Shown: positions 45,351 to 54,347 of the stretch, one piece after another
Numbering within the stretch: the first letter of the stretch is position 1
Layout: every line of letters starts with the position of its first letter
From: an uncultured Pseudomonadota bacterium
GTDB taxonomy: Bacteria > Myxococcota_A > UBA796 > CAJQPC01
NCBI GenBank assembly: GCA_913060515.1
Contig: CAJXRZ010000020.1
Span: 1-64,000 of the forward strand
Direction of reading: 5' to 3'
Length of the DNA: 64,000 nucleotides
Translations under genes and position numbers: made by a program
The notes under the pieces: generated by a model
Told to the model about the DNA's origin: nothing
Seen by the model: the letters and a program-made list of their open reading frames with translations, nothing else
Databases searched by the model: none

Positions 45351-46958
45351 CTACTCCCCAATGATCTCCGTGCGCAGGCCGCTCACCGCGACCGCGTTGC
45401 TCTGCGTCCAGGTCGGGACCACACCCACCGCGCCCAGGATGTCCTGGTAGTGGCGCGAATCTGCGTGGATGGCGAGCACGTCCCACTGGGTCTTTCCAAA
45501 GCTCAGGCCTAGTTCACCGGAGAGAACCGCGCTCTGCTCACCAGGGGGCATCAGGACCTCACGCATGCCCCCATTGCCGCTTTCAATCAGAGCCCGGACG
45601 TACACAGCCTCCGGGTCGGTGCTCAGCGAGAAGGCCCCACTGCCACTCAGACCACCATGGCTCGGCGCTTGAACCCAATCGGGCAGCTCAGCCTGACCTG
45701 AGAGGACGGGAGCCATGGTCATCGAGCGTCCAGCCCCGCTGCCAGCTCCACCGCTCTCGTGCCACGCGACCACCACTTGATCTTCGGCGCCTTCAGGCGA
45801 CGGGATGCGAACCTGGGTGCTGCCTGTCGCCAAACCCTGGAGCAGCCAGCCGCTCTCGCTGCCGCCAAAGAGCAGTACCAAACTGCTCTCTGTCGCCTCA
45901 GGGAGGGTGACCCAGACCTGGCTCTCCACCACCGTGGAAGGGGTGAGCGTCAGGCTGCCATCGCTGTCGGTCTTCGCGCTGGCGTCCAAGCGCATGCTCG
46001 GCTCCCAGGCCTCTAGGAGCGCGCCGATCTCTCCGAAGCTCTGGATACCTGAGGAGAGCTCGGAGATGGGCAGGGTGCCTGCCAGCGTCCACACTTGGGT
46101 CTGCGCATGTCCGCTGGCCAAGGCCACCTGGGCCGCATGCTCATCGATGGCCAAGTTCTCCGGGAGCTCCGCTTGGGCACCGAAGATGCTGACGGCGCGG
46201 TTGGGCCGGATCAGATCCAGCTCTGAGACGAGCACCGGCGAGGCACCCAAGGCGGTGCCCGACAAGCTGAGCCTCAGCTCATCGGGGTCGGCCTCGTCCA
46301 AGGCCGAGAAGTCCACCGTGGCGTTCAACTCCGCAGGCGGAGAGAGCTCGTCGACGTGAGAGAGCGTGACGTAGATGCGACGGGAGACCACCCCAAAGAC
46401 CGTCACAGGAACAAAGTCTGGGTCCTGGGCAAAGACGGTCAGCGACTGGGGACCGCCAGACTCTGTGGTCAGGGCGATCTCGCCATTGGAGTCGGTCGTC
46501 AGCTTCTCCCCCTGCCAGATCACCCGGGCCCCGGGCACAGCCTGGGCGTCTTGGGAGACCACCTGCAGGTGCAGAGTGTGGCTGTCCTCAACCTCAATGA
46601 GCGACTCCCCGACCACGCCATCCACTTCAGCTCTGACCACAACGCTGCCAGCCTGAAGCGCGCTGATACGCAGTCCCTCGACGGACAAGGCCGCATCCGA
46701 GCTGCTCAGCTCTAAGCTCTTGAGCCCCTCGCGGTGACCATCGCTGTAGACACCCACGGCACGCAGCGTGAGCTCCGCTCCAGGCTCCACTGTGATGCGC
46801 GCTGGATGGAGCTCAATGCTCTCCAGGAACACTTCTTGAGCTGTGTCCACCCACTCGGTGTCCACTTGGCCGGAGTCCTGGGTGCTGTCCGTGACTGCGT
46901 CCTTGTCACTGCACGCAAGGGGGACAATCAGTCCGAAAAACGCAAGCCCAACACCCAT
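45351..46958 (-). CDS. Large surface lipoprotein with Ig-like domain
   Basis: A 535-aa protein from the ATG at 46958 (GGAG-GGAGC upstream). The signal ends in the lipobox VPLAC. An Asp/Thr/Ser linker (DSTQDSGQVDTEWVD) leads to a BIG2-like Ig domain (RITVEPGAELTLRAVGVYSDG...SALQAGSVVVRAEVDG) at about 45-125, then a carboxypeptidase-regulatory-like domain (VPGARVIWQGEKLTTDSNGEIAL). The remaining ~350 residues are beta-rich and unassigned. It overlaps the upstream lipoprotein by 31 nt. Confidence 0.7.
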   Translation of the reverse strand: MGVGLAFFGLIVPLACSDKDAVTDSTQDSGQVDTEWVDTAQEVFLESIELHPARITVEPGAELTLRAVGVYSDGHREGLKSLELSSSDAALSVEGLRISALQAGSVVVRAEVDGVVGESLIEVEDSHTLHLQVVSQDAQAVPGARVIWQGEKLTTDSNGEIALTTESGGPQSLTVFAQDPDFVPVTVFGVVSRRIYVTLSHVDELSPPAELNATVDFSALDEADPDELRLSLSGTALGASPVLVSELDLIRPNRAVSIFGAQAELPENLAIDEHAAQVALASGHAQTQVWTLAGTLPISELSSGIQSFGEIGALLEAWEPSMRLDASAKTDSDGSLTLTPSTVVESQVWVTLPEATESSLVLLFGGSESGWLLQGLATGSTQVRIPSPEGAEDQVVVAWHESGGAGSGAGRSMTMAPVLSGQAELPDWVQAPSHGGLSGSGAFSLSTDPEAVYVRALIESGNGGMREVLMPPGEQSAVLSGELGLSFGKTQWDVLAIHADSRHYQDILGAVGVVPTWTQSNAVAVSGLRTEIIGE

Positions 46959-47347
46959 GCTCCCTCCCCGGAAGAGAATCGCCCATCGCTCTGGCAAGGC
47001 AGACACGGCGGCAGGCCACTGTCTTCCTGCTCCTCACCGGCCGCCAAGCAATCCAGCTGCTCACCGAAGGCTTGGTCCTGATCCACCAGACCCTGCCACT
47101 GCATCAGGACGCCCTGGTCCGAGATGGCCTCGACCGTGACCAGAGGCGCATTCAGTTCTGGAGGGAGTCCTGTCAGGGCGTAGAGCCCGTCGAAGCGCGC
47201 CCCAAAGGCTTGACTCCCCGAATCCTGAACGCAGATACGCACCCGCTCGGAGGCGTCAGGGACGCGTCCAGGCAGCTCCAGCAGCCGGTCTACGGGGCGG
47301 TAGTCGGTTTGACCACAGCCCAGCAGCGCCAGGACTACTCCTCCCAC
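46928..47347 (-). CDS. Lipoprotein, unknown function
   Basis: A 139-aa protein starting at a GTG at 47347, overlapping the stop of the upstream gene by 13 nt. MGGVVLALLGC is the lipoprotein signal (Cys11). The mature protein contains cysteine pairs (RICVQDSG, LDCLAAGE, LPPCLPCQSDG), the last a CxxC. Middle gene of three overlapping lipoprotein genes. No family recognised. Confidence 0.6.
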   Translation of the reverse strand: MGGVVLALLGCGQTDYRPVDRLLELPGRVPDASERVRICVQDSGSQAFGARFDGLYALTGLPPELNAPLVTVEAISDQGVLMQWQGLVDQDQAFGEQLDCLAAGEEQEDSGLPPCLPCQSDGRFSSGEGAWVLGLRFSD

Positions 47348-48048
47348 TCAGCCTTGGCCAAGATCCACTTGTCCGTCTCACCGCTGAGCTGGAACCAGCT
47401 CAAGCCGTAGCGAGGCGCGGTCCAGAACTCACCGGAGACAGGGGAGCCTGCGCTCATGTCGCCGTCGCCGTCGTCCAAGACGATGTGCAGGCAGGTCCAA
47501 GTGTTCTCGCCACCGACCCAGTCGTTGGCGCAGGCCTCGGTGCCCTCGAAGGTGGAGGTCCACGTGGTGCCACCGGTCTCGGTGACGATGCTCTCGCCTG
47601 GGACCATGCGGCGATCCGCGATCTGGATGGGTGGATCAAAGACCAGGCTGCTGGCCTCGTCGCCCTCTTCCTCGGTGGAGTCGGCGGTGTCTCCGCTGTC
47701 GCCGGAGTCTCCGGTGTCAACCTCCTCCACGGGGTCGGCGTAGAAGGTGTAGCCGTAGATGCGTACGCCGGTGATGGGGTCGCTGGCCCAGTCGATGCTG
47801 TAGAGCAGCGTGGAGGGCTGGTTGTTGTTTGGATCGGTCTGCCAGTACTCCAGTGTCTTGATGAGCACTTCGTCTTCAGTCCGCTCCGAAGCCATCTCAA
47901 CGTAGAGCTTGTGATCCTCCGCTGGGTTCGTGTAGAGCCAGTCACGGGCCGAGCCGTCCAGCGGAAAATGGTCCACCATGTCGTAGCCCGCGTATCCGGG
48001 GCCTTCGCTGGTGCAGCCGGTCAAGGCGATCAAGAGGCTGATGTGCAT
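47335..48048 (-). CDS. Lipoprotein with acidic Asp/Gly/Ser linker
   Basis: A 237-aa protein with GGAGGAGAC before the ATG and signal MHISLLIALTGC. The first ~115 residues form a beta-rich domain. A striking linker (VDTGDSGDSGDTADSTEEE), common in Myxococcota surface proteins, precedes a second domain with one cysteine pair (EACANDW...TWTCLHI). First gene of the three-gene lipoprotein operon. Function unknown. Confidence 0.65.
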   Translation of the reverse strand: MHISLLIALTGCTSEGPGYAGYDMVDHFPLDGSARDWLYTNPAEDHKLYVEMASERTEDEVLIKTLEYWQTDPNNNQPSTLLYSIDWASDPITGVRIYGYTFYADPVEEVDTGDSGDSGDTADSTEEEGDEASSLVFDPPIQIADRRMVPGESIVTETGGTTWTSTFEGTEACANDWVGGENTWTCLHIVLDDGDGDMSAGSPVSGEFWTAPRYGLSWFQLSGETDKWILAKAEWEE

Positions 48049-48125
48049 GTCTCCTCCAGGAGCGTGCTAGAAGTCTGTCGGCTACACAAGTAGCACCGCT
48101 GAGAGGCGAGGAGCAAGCCAAGACC

Positions 48126-48767
48126 ATGACCACAGGCCCCCTCAGCCAAAGGGACATCCGCGCGATCACCTTTGACGTAGACGGCACCCTCTACGACTTG
48201 AAGCGGCAAAAGCTGCGTTTGGCGCCCTATTTGCTGCGTCATCCCCTGATTTTGTCCCGCTACAACCAAGTCGTCGACAGCATGCGCCACGAGAAGCACC
48301 GAGACATGCGCGGCGCCATCTGCGCACGCCTTGGCGAGCAGGTCGGCACCACGCCCCTACGCGTCAAACAGGTGGTCGACGGCGTCATTCATGGCGCTTG
48401 GCCCGCCGGATTTAGCAAACGCACCCCCTGGCCTGAGATGGCCAAGGTGCTCGCCAAGCTCGATTCAGCAGGTCTGCCCCGCGCCATCGTCTCCGACTAC
48501 TCCAGCACTCTCAAGCTGGAGCGAATGGGCTTGGACCAGGGCTGGGCGGCGGTGATCGACTGTGAACGCCTGGGCGCTATGAAGCCCCACCCTGACGGAA
48601 TCTTGGCGGCAGCCGAGCAGATGGGCGTCGCCCCCGAACACATCCTGCACATCGGCGACCGCCCTGAGCTGGACGAGAAGATGGCCCACGCCGCAGGAGC
48701 GCACTGCGTGATCTTGGGCCGCGACCTGCGCCGCATGCGCGAGCTTCCGGAGATGCTGCTGAAATGA
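48126..48767 (+). CDS. HAD-superfamily hydrolase
   Basis: A 213-aa phosphatase-like protein. Motif I FDVDGTLYD gives the nucleophile and acid Asp; motif II is IVSDYSS; motif III KPHPDG; motif IV HIGDRPELDEKMA. The helical cap lies between motifs I and II. Likely a small-molecule phosphatase; substrate unknown. It overlaps the cysteine-cluster gene by ATGA and diverges from the lipoprotein operon. Confidence 0.85.
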   Translation: MTTGPLSQRDIRAITFDVDGTLYDLKRQKLRLAPYLLRHPLILSRYNQVVDSMRHEKHRDMRGAICARLGEQVGTTPLRVKQVVDGVIHGAWPAGFSKRTPWPEMAKVLAKLDSAGLPRAIVSDYSSTLKLERMGLDQGWAAVIDCERLGAMKPHPDGILAAAEQMGVAPEHILHIGDRPELDEKMAHAAGAHCVILGRDLRRMRELPEMLLK

Positions 48768-49279
48768 GTGATCCCTTCCGCAACCTTGGCGCCCTGTACC
48801 AAAAGGTCCAGGTCCACTCCGATCGCGTCATGGACACCTACGCCGGCAAGTTCAAGTGCCGAAAGGGCTGCAGCGACTGCTGCTCCAGCGACCGTAGCGT
48901 GAGCGCGGTGGAGTACGCCAACGTGGCGCGGGTGCTCGCGGAGCTGCCGGAGAAGAAGCTGGCCCGCCTCAAGAGCCAACCCCGCTCCAAGAAGCGCTGC
49001 TCAATGCTCCTGGACGGCAACTGCGCCGTCTACGAGGCCAGACCCTTGATCTGTCGCGGCCACGGCCTTCCACTGGTCCTGGAGCGCTCCAAGGGCCGGC
49101 AGATGGTGGACGTCTGTCCACTGAATTTCACCGACGGATCCTTGGCCACGGTTCCCCGGGAAGACCTGCTGGCCCAGGGCACGGTGGACAGCATTCTGGT
49201 GGCAGTAAATGCGCTGTACTGCCAGGAAGAAGGCGGCGATCCACGGAAGCGCAGACAGGTGGCCGAGCTCTTGGAGTAG
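48764..49279 (+). CDS. YkgJ-family cysteine cluster protein
   Basis: A 171-aa protein with the family pattern CRKGCSDCC near residue 33, then CSMLLDGNCAVYEARPLICRGHG and further Cys residues, likely binding zinc or an Fe-S cluster. Role in the family is not established. Start overlaps the HAD phosphatase stop (ATGA), so they are co-translated. Confidence 0.82.
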   Translation: MSDPFRNLGALYQKVQVHSDRVMDTYAGKFKCRKGCSDCCSSDRSVSAVEYANVARVLAELPEKKLARLKSQPRSKKRCSMLLDGNCAVYEARPLICRGHGLPLVLERSKGRQMVDVCPLNFTDGSLATVPREDLLAQGTVDSILVAVNALYCQEEGGDPRKRRQVAELLE

Positions 49280-49430
49280 TTTCTGCACTTTTTTGCTAAA
49301 CGTCAGATTCAAGGGGCCGAGAAGAGATTTAGGCGAGCTGGGTGATCCCCCCTCATGGGGCCGCTCCTTCCTTCCGATTCAAGGTGTGTCAGCCGGACGA
49401 AACCGGCGGCAACCAAGGAAGGAGAAGGTC

Positions 49431-50027
49431 ATGAAACGCGTTCTGAGCACGGTGGTTCCGGCCATCATGGTTCTGCCCATGTTGGTCGCTTGCGGCGAGG
49501 TTGAAATCCCCTTTGTGGCCCCGGTGGCCCTGGAGATTCCTGACCTGACTCAGGCCGACGCCGACGGCATCATCCGCCACACAGAAGCCAGCGAGATGAA
49601 GAGCCTGGACGACCTGCGCGCCGAGGTGCCCGCCGAGATGGCCGACATCCGCGACTTCACCCTGACAGGCATGGCGCTCCGAGACCCCCAGATGATGGTC
49701 TACCGCGAGGGCCCCAACGGCGAAGGCGAGGTGGTCCAGGAGACCATGCTGCTCGCCGACATGGTCCAGGAAGTGCGTGTCTTCATCTCCACCGACCAAG
49801 AGCGCAGCGACGACGACATCCTGCTGGCCGTGCTCTCGGACTTCAGCCCGGACGACGAGCTCCACGAGGCTGTGGTCACCGAGGCCGCCCAGATGTCCCG
49901 CTACGAGGAGGGCGGCTTTGCCCTCATCACCGAGGCGGACTTCCTGGAAGTGCCCCCAACGGCCATGACCATTGAGATGACCTTGCGCGGACTTGCGCTG
50001 GTCGATGCGGTGGGCAGCAACGAGTAG
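49431..50027 (+). CDS. Lipoprotein, unknown function
   Basis: A 198-aa protein from the ATG at 49431, preceded by AAGGAAGGAGAAGGTC. The signal MKRVLSTVVPAIMVLPMLVAC gives lipidated Cys21. The mature domain is acidic with alternating beta and helix (IPDLTQADADGIIRHTEA, DIRDFTLTGMALRDP, MTIEMTLRGLALVDAV); it may be paired strands of a barrel-like lipocalin fold, but no family is clear. It has its own upstream region (~150 bp) and a terminator, so it is probably monocistronic. Confidence 0.7.
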   Translation: MKRVLSTVVPAIMVLPMLVACGEVEIPFVAPVALEIPDLTQADADGIIRHTEASEMKSLDDLRAEVPAEMADIRDFTLTGMALRDPQMMVYREGPNGEGEVVQETMLLADMVQEVRVFISTDQERSDDDILLAVLSDFSPDDELHEAVVTEAAQMSRYEEGGFALITEADFLEVPPTAMTIEMTLRGLALVDAVGSNE

Positions 50028-50032
50028 CCCAA

Positions 50033-50060
50033 CCGCGGACAGGGAGTCTGCGGTGTTTTT
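50033..50060 (+). terminator. Intrinsic terminator after the 49431 lipoprotein gene
   Basis: CCGCGGAC (50033-50040) pairs with GTCTGCGG (50046-50053, one G-U), loop AGGGA, followed by TGTTTTT. Classic GC hairpin plus T run starting five bases after the stop codon. Confidence 0.85.
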
Positions 50061-50112
50061 CTCCTCCTCACCGCAGAGTTCTTCGGAGGCCCCTGCTTGC
50101 AGGGCTCTTCAG

Positions 50113-50142
50113 CCCCGAGACCACCCGCGAAGGGTCTCGGGG
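50113..50142. terminator. GC-rich hairpin between convergent genes
   Basis: CCCCGAGACC (50113-50122) faces GGGTCTCGGGG (50132-50142) with a 9-base loop. It lies between the lipoprotein terminator and the convergent ferredoxin gene (ends 50190), so it is a probable terminator for the minus-strand gene, without a strong T run. Confidence 0.6.
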
Positions 50143-50189
50143 TCCCCCCGGATGCACCCAACAGGGTCACAGACAGAACTTGGAGGAAA

Positions 50190-50474
50190 CTACATTTCGC
50201 CCGGATCAAGCAGGAGCGTCGCATCTCCAACCACGCAGGCCTGGCAGCCCAAGCGCTGGTCTTCTCGGTCCAGGAATGGCGGCTCGATCTCTTCCATCTT
50301 GGAGAGCGTTCCATCGAGCACGCGCACCCTACAGGTGTTGCACGCTGCAAAACCGCCACAGGCCGCGACCATCTCGATGTCGTGGTCCAGACAGACCTCG
50401 TAGACGGTCTCCCCTAAGGGCGCCTCTACGCTGCGGTCTCCATCGTCGAGGCCGCGAAAGTGCAGTGTGGGCAT
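50190..50474 (-). CDS. 2Fe-2S ferredoxin
   Basis: A 94-aa plant/adrenodoxin-type ferredoxin. Cluster cysteines C39, C45 and C48 (ACGGFAACNTC) plus C77 (LGCQAC); C80 is extra. It carries electrons in the cytoplasm. It lies 59 bases downstream of the A-type Fe-S carrier on the same strand, so both may serve Fe-S assembly or a shared redox enzyme. Confidence 0.9.
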   Translation of the reverse strand: MPTLHFRGLDDGDRSVEAPLGETVYEVCLDHDIEMVAACGGFAACNTCRVRVLDGTLSKMEEIEPPFLDREDQRLGCQACVVGDATLLLDPGEM

Positions 50475-50533
50475 GAACTGGCTCGCTCTGAGCTGGTCAT
50501 GAGGGCGCCTATCTCAGGGCCCTCTTGAGAGAC

Positions 50534-50905
50534 TCAGTAGGCTGAGGCGCCGGCGCTGCCCATCTTGTCGTCGATGTCGAAGCTCTCGCCGCAACCACAA
50601 GCGCGCTTGGCGTTGGGGTTCTTGATCTTGAAGCCGGCCTCCATCAAGGAGTCCTCAAAGTCGATGACCGTGCCGCTCAAGTAGTCACGCTTGAAGGCGC
50701 CCACGAGCACGCGCACTTCTTCGTAGGCGTACTCGGTGTCGTCCTCGAGCTCAGGGCCTTCGACGAACTCCAGCTGGTAGCTGTAGCCACTGCAGCCGCC
50801 GCCACGGATGGCCAGACGCAAGGCATAGCCCTCCATCTCGTTCTCCTTGAGGAGGCTGTGGATCTGAGTGATGGCCGCGGGGCTGAGGGTCACGGGGTGA
50901 GACAT
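50534..50905 (-). CDS. A-type Fe-S cluster carrier (IscA/ErpA family)
   Basis: A 123-aa carrier that delivers Fe-S clusters to apo-proteins. The three family cysteines are C38 (GGGCSGYSY), C103 and C105 (RACGCGESF). A C-terminal extension of ~13 residues after the CGC motif (DKMGSAGASAY) is slightly unusual. Whether it is ErpA, IscA or SufA cannot be decided. Divergent from trpE. Confidence 0.92.
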   Translation of the reverse strand: MSHPVTLSPAAITQIHSLLKENEMEGYALRLAIRGGGCSGYSYQLEFVEGPELEDDTEYAYEEVRVLVGAFKRDYLSGTVIDFEDSLMEAGFKIKNPNAKRACGCGESFDIDDKMGSAGASAY

Positions 50906-50999
50906 GGGTGCTCTCCAGAGCTGCTGACCCCCATAGTATGCGCGGCTCCAAGGATCGCAAGTTAGGACTGGCGGCCCTCAGCGAGGTCAGCCCCACCAA

Positions 51000-52493
51000 A
51001 TGCGAAGCACAACCCCCGACTTGGCCACCTTTCTGGCCCACGCGGCCCAAGGCGCACCCGCTGCGATTCCCGTCTTCAGGGAGATCCTGGCGGACTTGGA
51101 CACCCCGGTCTCCGCTTTCTTGCGCGTTGGCGGTCCCGAGCGAGACCATGCCTTCTTGCTGGAGTCGGTCGAGGGCGGAGAGAAATGGGGCCGCTACTCC
51201 ATCATCGGCCTGGAGCCCGCCTTCGTGCTCAGCGCAAAGGGCCGACACTGCAAGGTCATCAAGGACGGCTTCGTCACCCACCGCGAGGAGCGGGACGACC
51301 CCCTGCGCTTCGTCGAGGAGCAGCTGGCCGCCTTCCGTCCGGTTCGGGTGCCTGGCCTGCCGCGTTTCTGGGGCGGCGCTGTGGGCTGGCTTGGCTACGA
51401 CGCGGTGCGTTGGTGGGAGCGGCTTTTGCCCGAACACCCCGCCGGAGAGGATGCCCCGCCCACGCTCTCGCTCTCGGTCCCAAGATCCCTGCTGATCTTC
51501 GACACCCTGCGTCAGCGCATCCTGGTCGTCGAGCTCGTGCTGACCTCGCCGGGGGTGGATGCCCAGGTGCTCTACGAGGGCGCCATTCAGCGCATCGAGA
51601 GGCGCATTGCCCAGCTCAGAGCGCCTGCTCCAATCCGAGAGAGAACCCCTCCCCGTGCGGGGAGTTTGCGCTCGAACATGGAGGAGCCTGAGTACCAAGA
51701 CAAGGTGCGCCGCATCGTGGAGTACATCCGCTCCGGTGACGTGATCCAGTGCGTGCTCTCCCAGCGCTTCGAGCTGGACTACGAGGGGGCGCCTTTCGAT
51801 CTCTACCGGGCCCTGCGGGCCGTCAATCCTTCCCCCTACATGTTCTTCGTCAACGACCCAGAGCAGCTCGTGGTCGGTGCCTCGCCCGAGGTGATGGTGC
51901 GCGTGGAGGGCGACCAGGTGCTTGTGGCGCCCATCGCCGGAACACGGAAACGCGGCGCGACGGAGGCGGAAGACTTGGCCCTGGAGGCGGAGCTTCTGGC
52001 CGATCCGAAGGAGTGCGCAGAGCACGTGATGCTGGTGGACCTGGCCCGCAACGACGTGGGCCGCATCGCTGCCCCAGGCACCGTCAAGGTCCCCGACCTG
52101 ATGCACGTGGAGCGCTACAGCCACGTCATGCACATCTGCTCAACGGTCTCCGGCACCTTGGCCCCCGGAAAGACCGCCTATGACGCGGTCCGGGCCACCT
52201 TCCCAGCGGGCACCCTGAGTGGCGCGCCAAAGGTTCGCGCGATGGAGATTTTGGATGAGATGGAGCCCTGCGCACGGGGCCTCTACGGCGGCTCCGTCGG
52301 CTACTTCGGCTTTGATGGCAACATCGATCTGTGCATCGCCATTCGAACCGCCTTCAGACACTCGGGTACCTGGCACCTTCAGGTAGGCGCAGGCATTGTG
52401 GCGGACTCCGATCCGGCCTTTGAGTACCAGGAGACCTTGAGCAAAGCCGGCGGGGTGCTGCGCGCCCTTGAGCTGGCACGGGAGGGGCTGTGA
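51000..52493 (+). CDS. trpE: Anthranilate synthase component I
   Basis: A 497-aa chorismate-binding enzyme, first committed step to tryptophan with TrpG. The N-terminal feedback domain contains the tryptophan-site type motif ([18 protein letters not shown]). The catalytic domain shows [48 protein letters not shown] and [18 protein letters not shown]. It starts the trp operon; the 94-bp divergent region upstream has no obvious leader peptide or attenuator. Its stop overlaps trpG (GTGA). Confidence 0.97.
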   Translation: MRSTTPDLATFLAHAAQGAPAAIPVFREILADLDTPVSAFLRVGGPERDHAFLLESVEGGEKWGRYSIIGLEPAFVLSAKGRHCKVIKDGFVTHREERDDPLRFVEEQLAAFRPVRVPGLPRFWGGAVGWLGYDAVRWWERLLPEHPAGEDAPPTLSLSVPRSLLIFDTLRQRILVVELVLTSPGVDAQVLYEGAIQRIERRIAQLRAPAPIRERTPPRAGSLRSNMEEPEYQDKVRRIVEYIRSGDVIQCVLSQRFELDYEGAPFDLYRALRAVNPSPYMFFVNDPEQLVVGASPEVMVRVEGDQVLVAPIAGTRKRGATEAEDLALEAELLADPKECAEHVMLVDLARNDVGRIAAPGTVKVPDLMHVERYSHVMHICSTVSGTLAPGKTAYDAVRATFPAGTLSGAPKVRAMEILDEMEPCARGLYGGSVGYFGFDGNIDLCIAIRTAFRHSGTWHLQVGAGIVADSDPAFEYQETLSKAGGVLRALELAREGL

Positions 52494-53068
52494 GAGTCCT
52501 GGTCATCGACAACTACGACAGCTTTACCTACAACCTGGTGCAGTACCTGCAGGTCCTGGGCTGTGAGGTGCCGGTCTTCCGCAACGACCAGATCACGGTC
52601 GAGGAGATCCGCCAGATGGCCCCCGACCGCCTGCTGGTGAGCCCCGGTCCCTGCGACCCACAGCAAGCGGGCATCTCCCTCCAAGCCATCTCCGAGTTGG
52701 CCGGCACCCTGCCCATCTTGGGCGTGTGCTTGGGTCACCAGAGCATCGGCGAAGTCTTCGGCGGCAAGGTCGTTCGCGCACCCGAGCTGATGCACGGCAA
52801 GACCAGCGCAATGCACCACACGGGCCAAGGGGTCTTCTCGGAGCTACCCAGCCCCTTCCTGGCGACCCGCTACCACTCCCTGATGGTGGAGCGCGAGAGC
52901 TTGCCGGAGTGCCTGGAGATCACGGCGTGGACCCCAGGCCCAGAAGGCGACATCATCATGGGGCTGCGACACAAGACTCTGGACGTTCAGGGCGTGCAGT
53001 TTCACCCCGAGAGCGTCTTGAGCGAGCACGGCATGCTGCTCCTTCAGAACTTCATGGAGGGCAAATGA
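52490..53068 (+). CDS. trpG: Anthranilate synthase component II (glutamine amidotransferase)
   Basis: A 192-aa class I amidotransferase supplying ammonia to Trp[17 protein letters not shown], the oxyanion segment [11 protein letters not shown], the nucleophile Cys in [12 protein letters not shown] and the His-Glu of [13 protein letters not shown] are all present. GTG start overlapping the trpE stop. It may also serve folate synthesis (PabA role), since no second copy is in view. Confidence 0.97.
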   Translation: MRVLVIDNYDSFTYNLVQYLQVLGCEVPVFRNDQITVEEIRQMAPDRLLVSPGPCDPQQAGISLQAISELAGTLPILGVCLGHQSIGEVFGGKVVRAPELMHGKTSAMHHTGQGVFSELPSPFLATRYHSLMVERESLPECLEITAWTPGPEGDIIMGLRHKTLDVQGVQFHPESVLSEHGMLLLQNFMEGK

Positions 53069-54090
53069 AGGCGCTTCTCGAACAGGTCTTGGATGGCCAG
53101 GACCTGCGCGCCGACCAGGTCAGCGCCCTCTTCAACGCGATGCTGGCGGGCGAGCTGGATCCCAGCTTCATCGCCGGCATGCTCGTCGCTCTGCGCAGCA
53201 AGGGCGAGAGCGTCACGGAGATCGCCTCGGCGGCCAAGGTCATGCGGGCCCATGCGGTCGCCATCCCCTCCCCCAATGGCCAGGTCTTGGTCGACACCTG
53301 CGGGACCGGGGGCGATTTGAGCGGCACCTTCAACCTGAGCACCGCCGCCGCCATCACGGTGGCCACGATGGGCGCCAAGGTGGCCAAGCACGGCAACCGC
53401 AGCGTGAGCTCCAAGGCCGGAAGCGCCGATGTCCTGGAAGCCCTGGGGGTCAAGCTGGGCGGCACCCCAGGGCGCCTGGGAGCCATACTCCAGGAAGTGG
53501 GGATCTCCTTCCTCTTTGCGCCTGCGCACCACGCCAGCACGCGCCACGCCGTCGGCCCCAGAAAGGCCTTGGGGGTGCGCACCATCTTCAACCTGCTGGG
53601 CCCCCTGACCAACCCCGCCGGTGCCCAGCGCCAAGTGCTGGGGGTCTTCGCCCCGGAGTGGGTGGAGCCCATCGCTCAGGTGCTCAAGGAGCTGGGCAGC
53701 GAGCACGCCTTGGTGGTGCACGGACACGGGGGCTTGGACGAGCTGAGCATCTCCGGTCCCACCCAGGTCGCCGAGCTGCGCCACGGCCGCGTCACCCTGC
53801 ATCAGGTCACCCCTGAACAAGTGGGTCTGGACCGCGCCGGCCTGGGCACTCTGGCCGGCGGCAGCGCCCAAGACAACGCCGAGATCCTGCGCAGCATCTT
53901 CAAGGGCGAGCGCAGTCCTCGGGCCGACGCTGTGGCCTACGGTGCAGGGGCAGCGGCTTACGTCGCCGGCCTACACCCTTCCCTGGAGGAGGGCGTGCAA
54001 GCGGCGCGAGCCGTGCTGCACAGCGGGGATGTACAAGGCACCCTCGATGGCCTCGTCGCCGCAAGCAACGCAAAGGAGTCACGATGCTGA
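53065..54090 (+). CDS. trpD: Anthranilate phosphoribosyltransferase
   Basis: A 341-aa enzyme joining anthranilate and PRPP. Motifs: [18 protein letters not shown] for PRPP-Mg, [39 protein letters not shown] and [15 protein letters not shown] overlaps the trpG stop (ATGA). Its 3' end overlaps the following small membrane-protein gene by 7 nt. Confidence 0.97.
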   Translation: MKALLEQVLDGQDLRADQVSALFNAMLAGELDPSFIAGMLVALRSKGESVTEIASAAKVMRAHAVAIPSPNGQVLVDTCGTGGDLSGTFNLSTAAAITVATMGAKVAKHGNRSVSSKAGSADVLEALGVKLGGTPGRLGAILQEVGISFLFAPAHHASTRHAVGPRKALGVRTIFNLLGPLTNPAGAQRQVLGVFAPEWVEPIAQVLKELGSEHALVVHGHGGLDELSISGPTQVAELRHGRVTLHQVTPEQVGLDRAGLGTLAGGSAQDNAEILRSIFKGERSPRADAVAYGAGAAAYVAGLHPSLEEGVQAARAVLHSGDVQGTLDGLVAASNAKESRC

Positions 54091-54347
54091 TCACCCTCTG
54101 GACGAGCCTGGCCTATGCAGGGCTAAACGACCCCTACGACCCAGACAATCCCGGCATGTTGGTCCCGATCATCGCGACCCTCGCCGGTCTGGCCATCGTG
54201 GTCTTCTCCAAGTCGCGTGCCGAGCAGCAGGGCGCGCGCATGGGCATGGAGCCTCAAGACAGCGGCGTGAAGGTCTTCACCTGGATCTACCGGGTCATGG
54301 GCATCGGTCTGGCTGGCTATGGCATCTCCATGCTCGTGGGGTCCTGA
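54084..54347 (+). CDS. Small membrane protein inserted in the trp operon
   Basis: An 87-aa protein with a leader-like or membrane N-terminus ([13 protein letters not shown]), then two hydrophobic helices (MLVPIIATLAGLAIVVFS; GIGLAGYGISMLVG) separated by a hydrophilic loop (KSRAEQQGARMGMEPQDSG). It overlaps trpD by 7 nt and trpC by 1 nt (TGATG), so it is translated within the trp transcript. No family recognised and no known trp enzyme fits. Confidence 0.7.
   Translation: MLITLWTSLAYAGLNDPYDPDNPGMLVPIIATLAGLAIVVFSKSRAEQQGARMGMEPQDSGVKVFTWIYRVMGIGLAGYGISMLVGS

Noticed and set aside
50906-50999. Tryptophan attenuator or leader peptide before trpE
   Set aside because: No short frame with consecutive Trp codons and no terminator/antiterminator pair could be seen in the 94-bp region.
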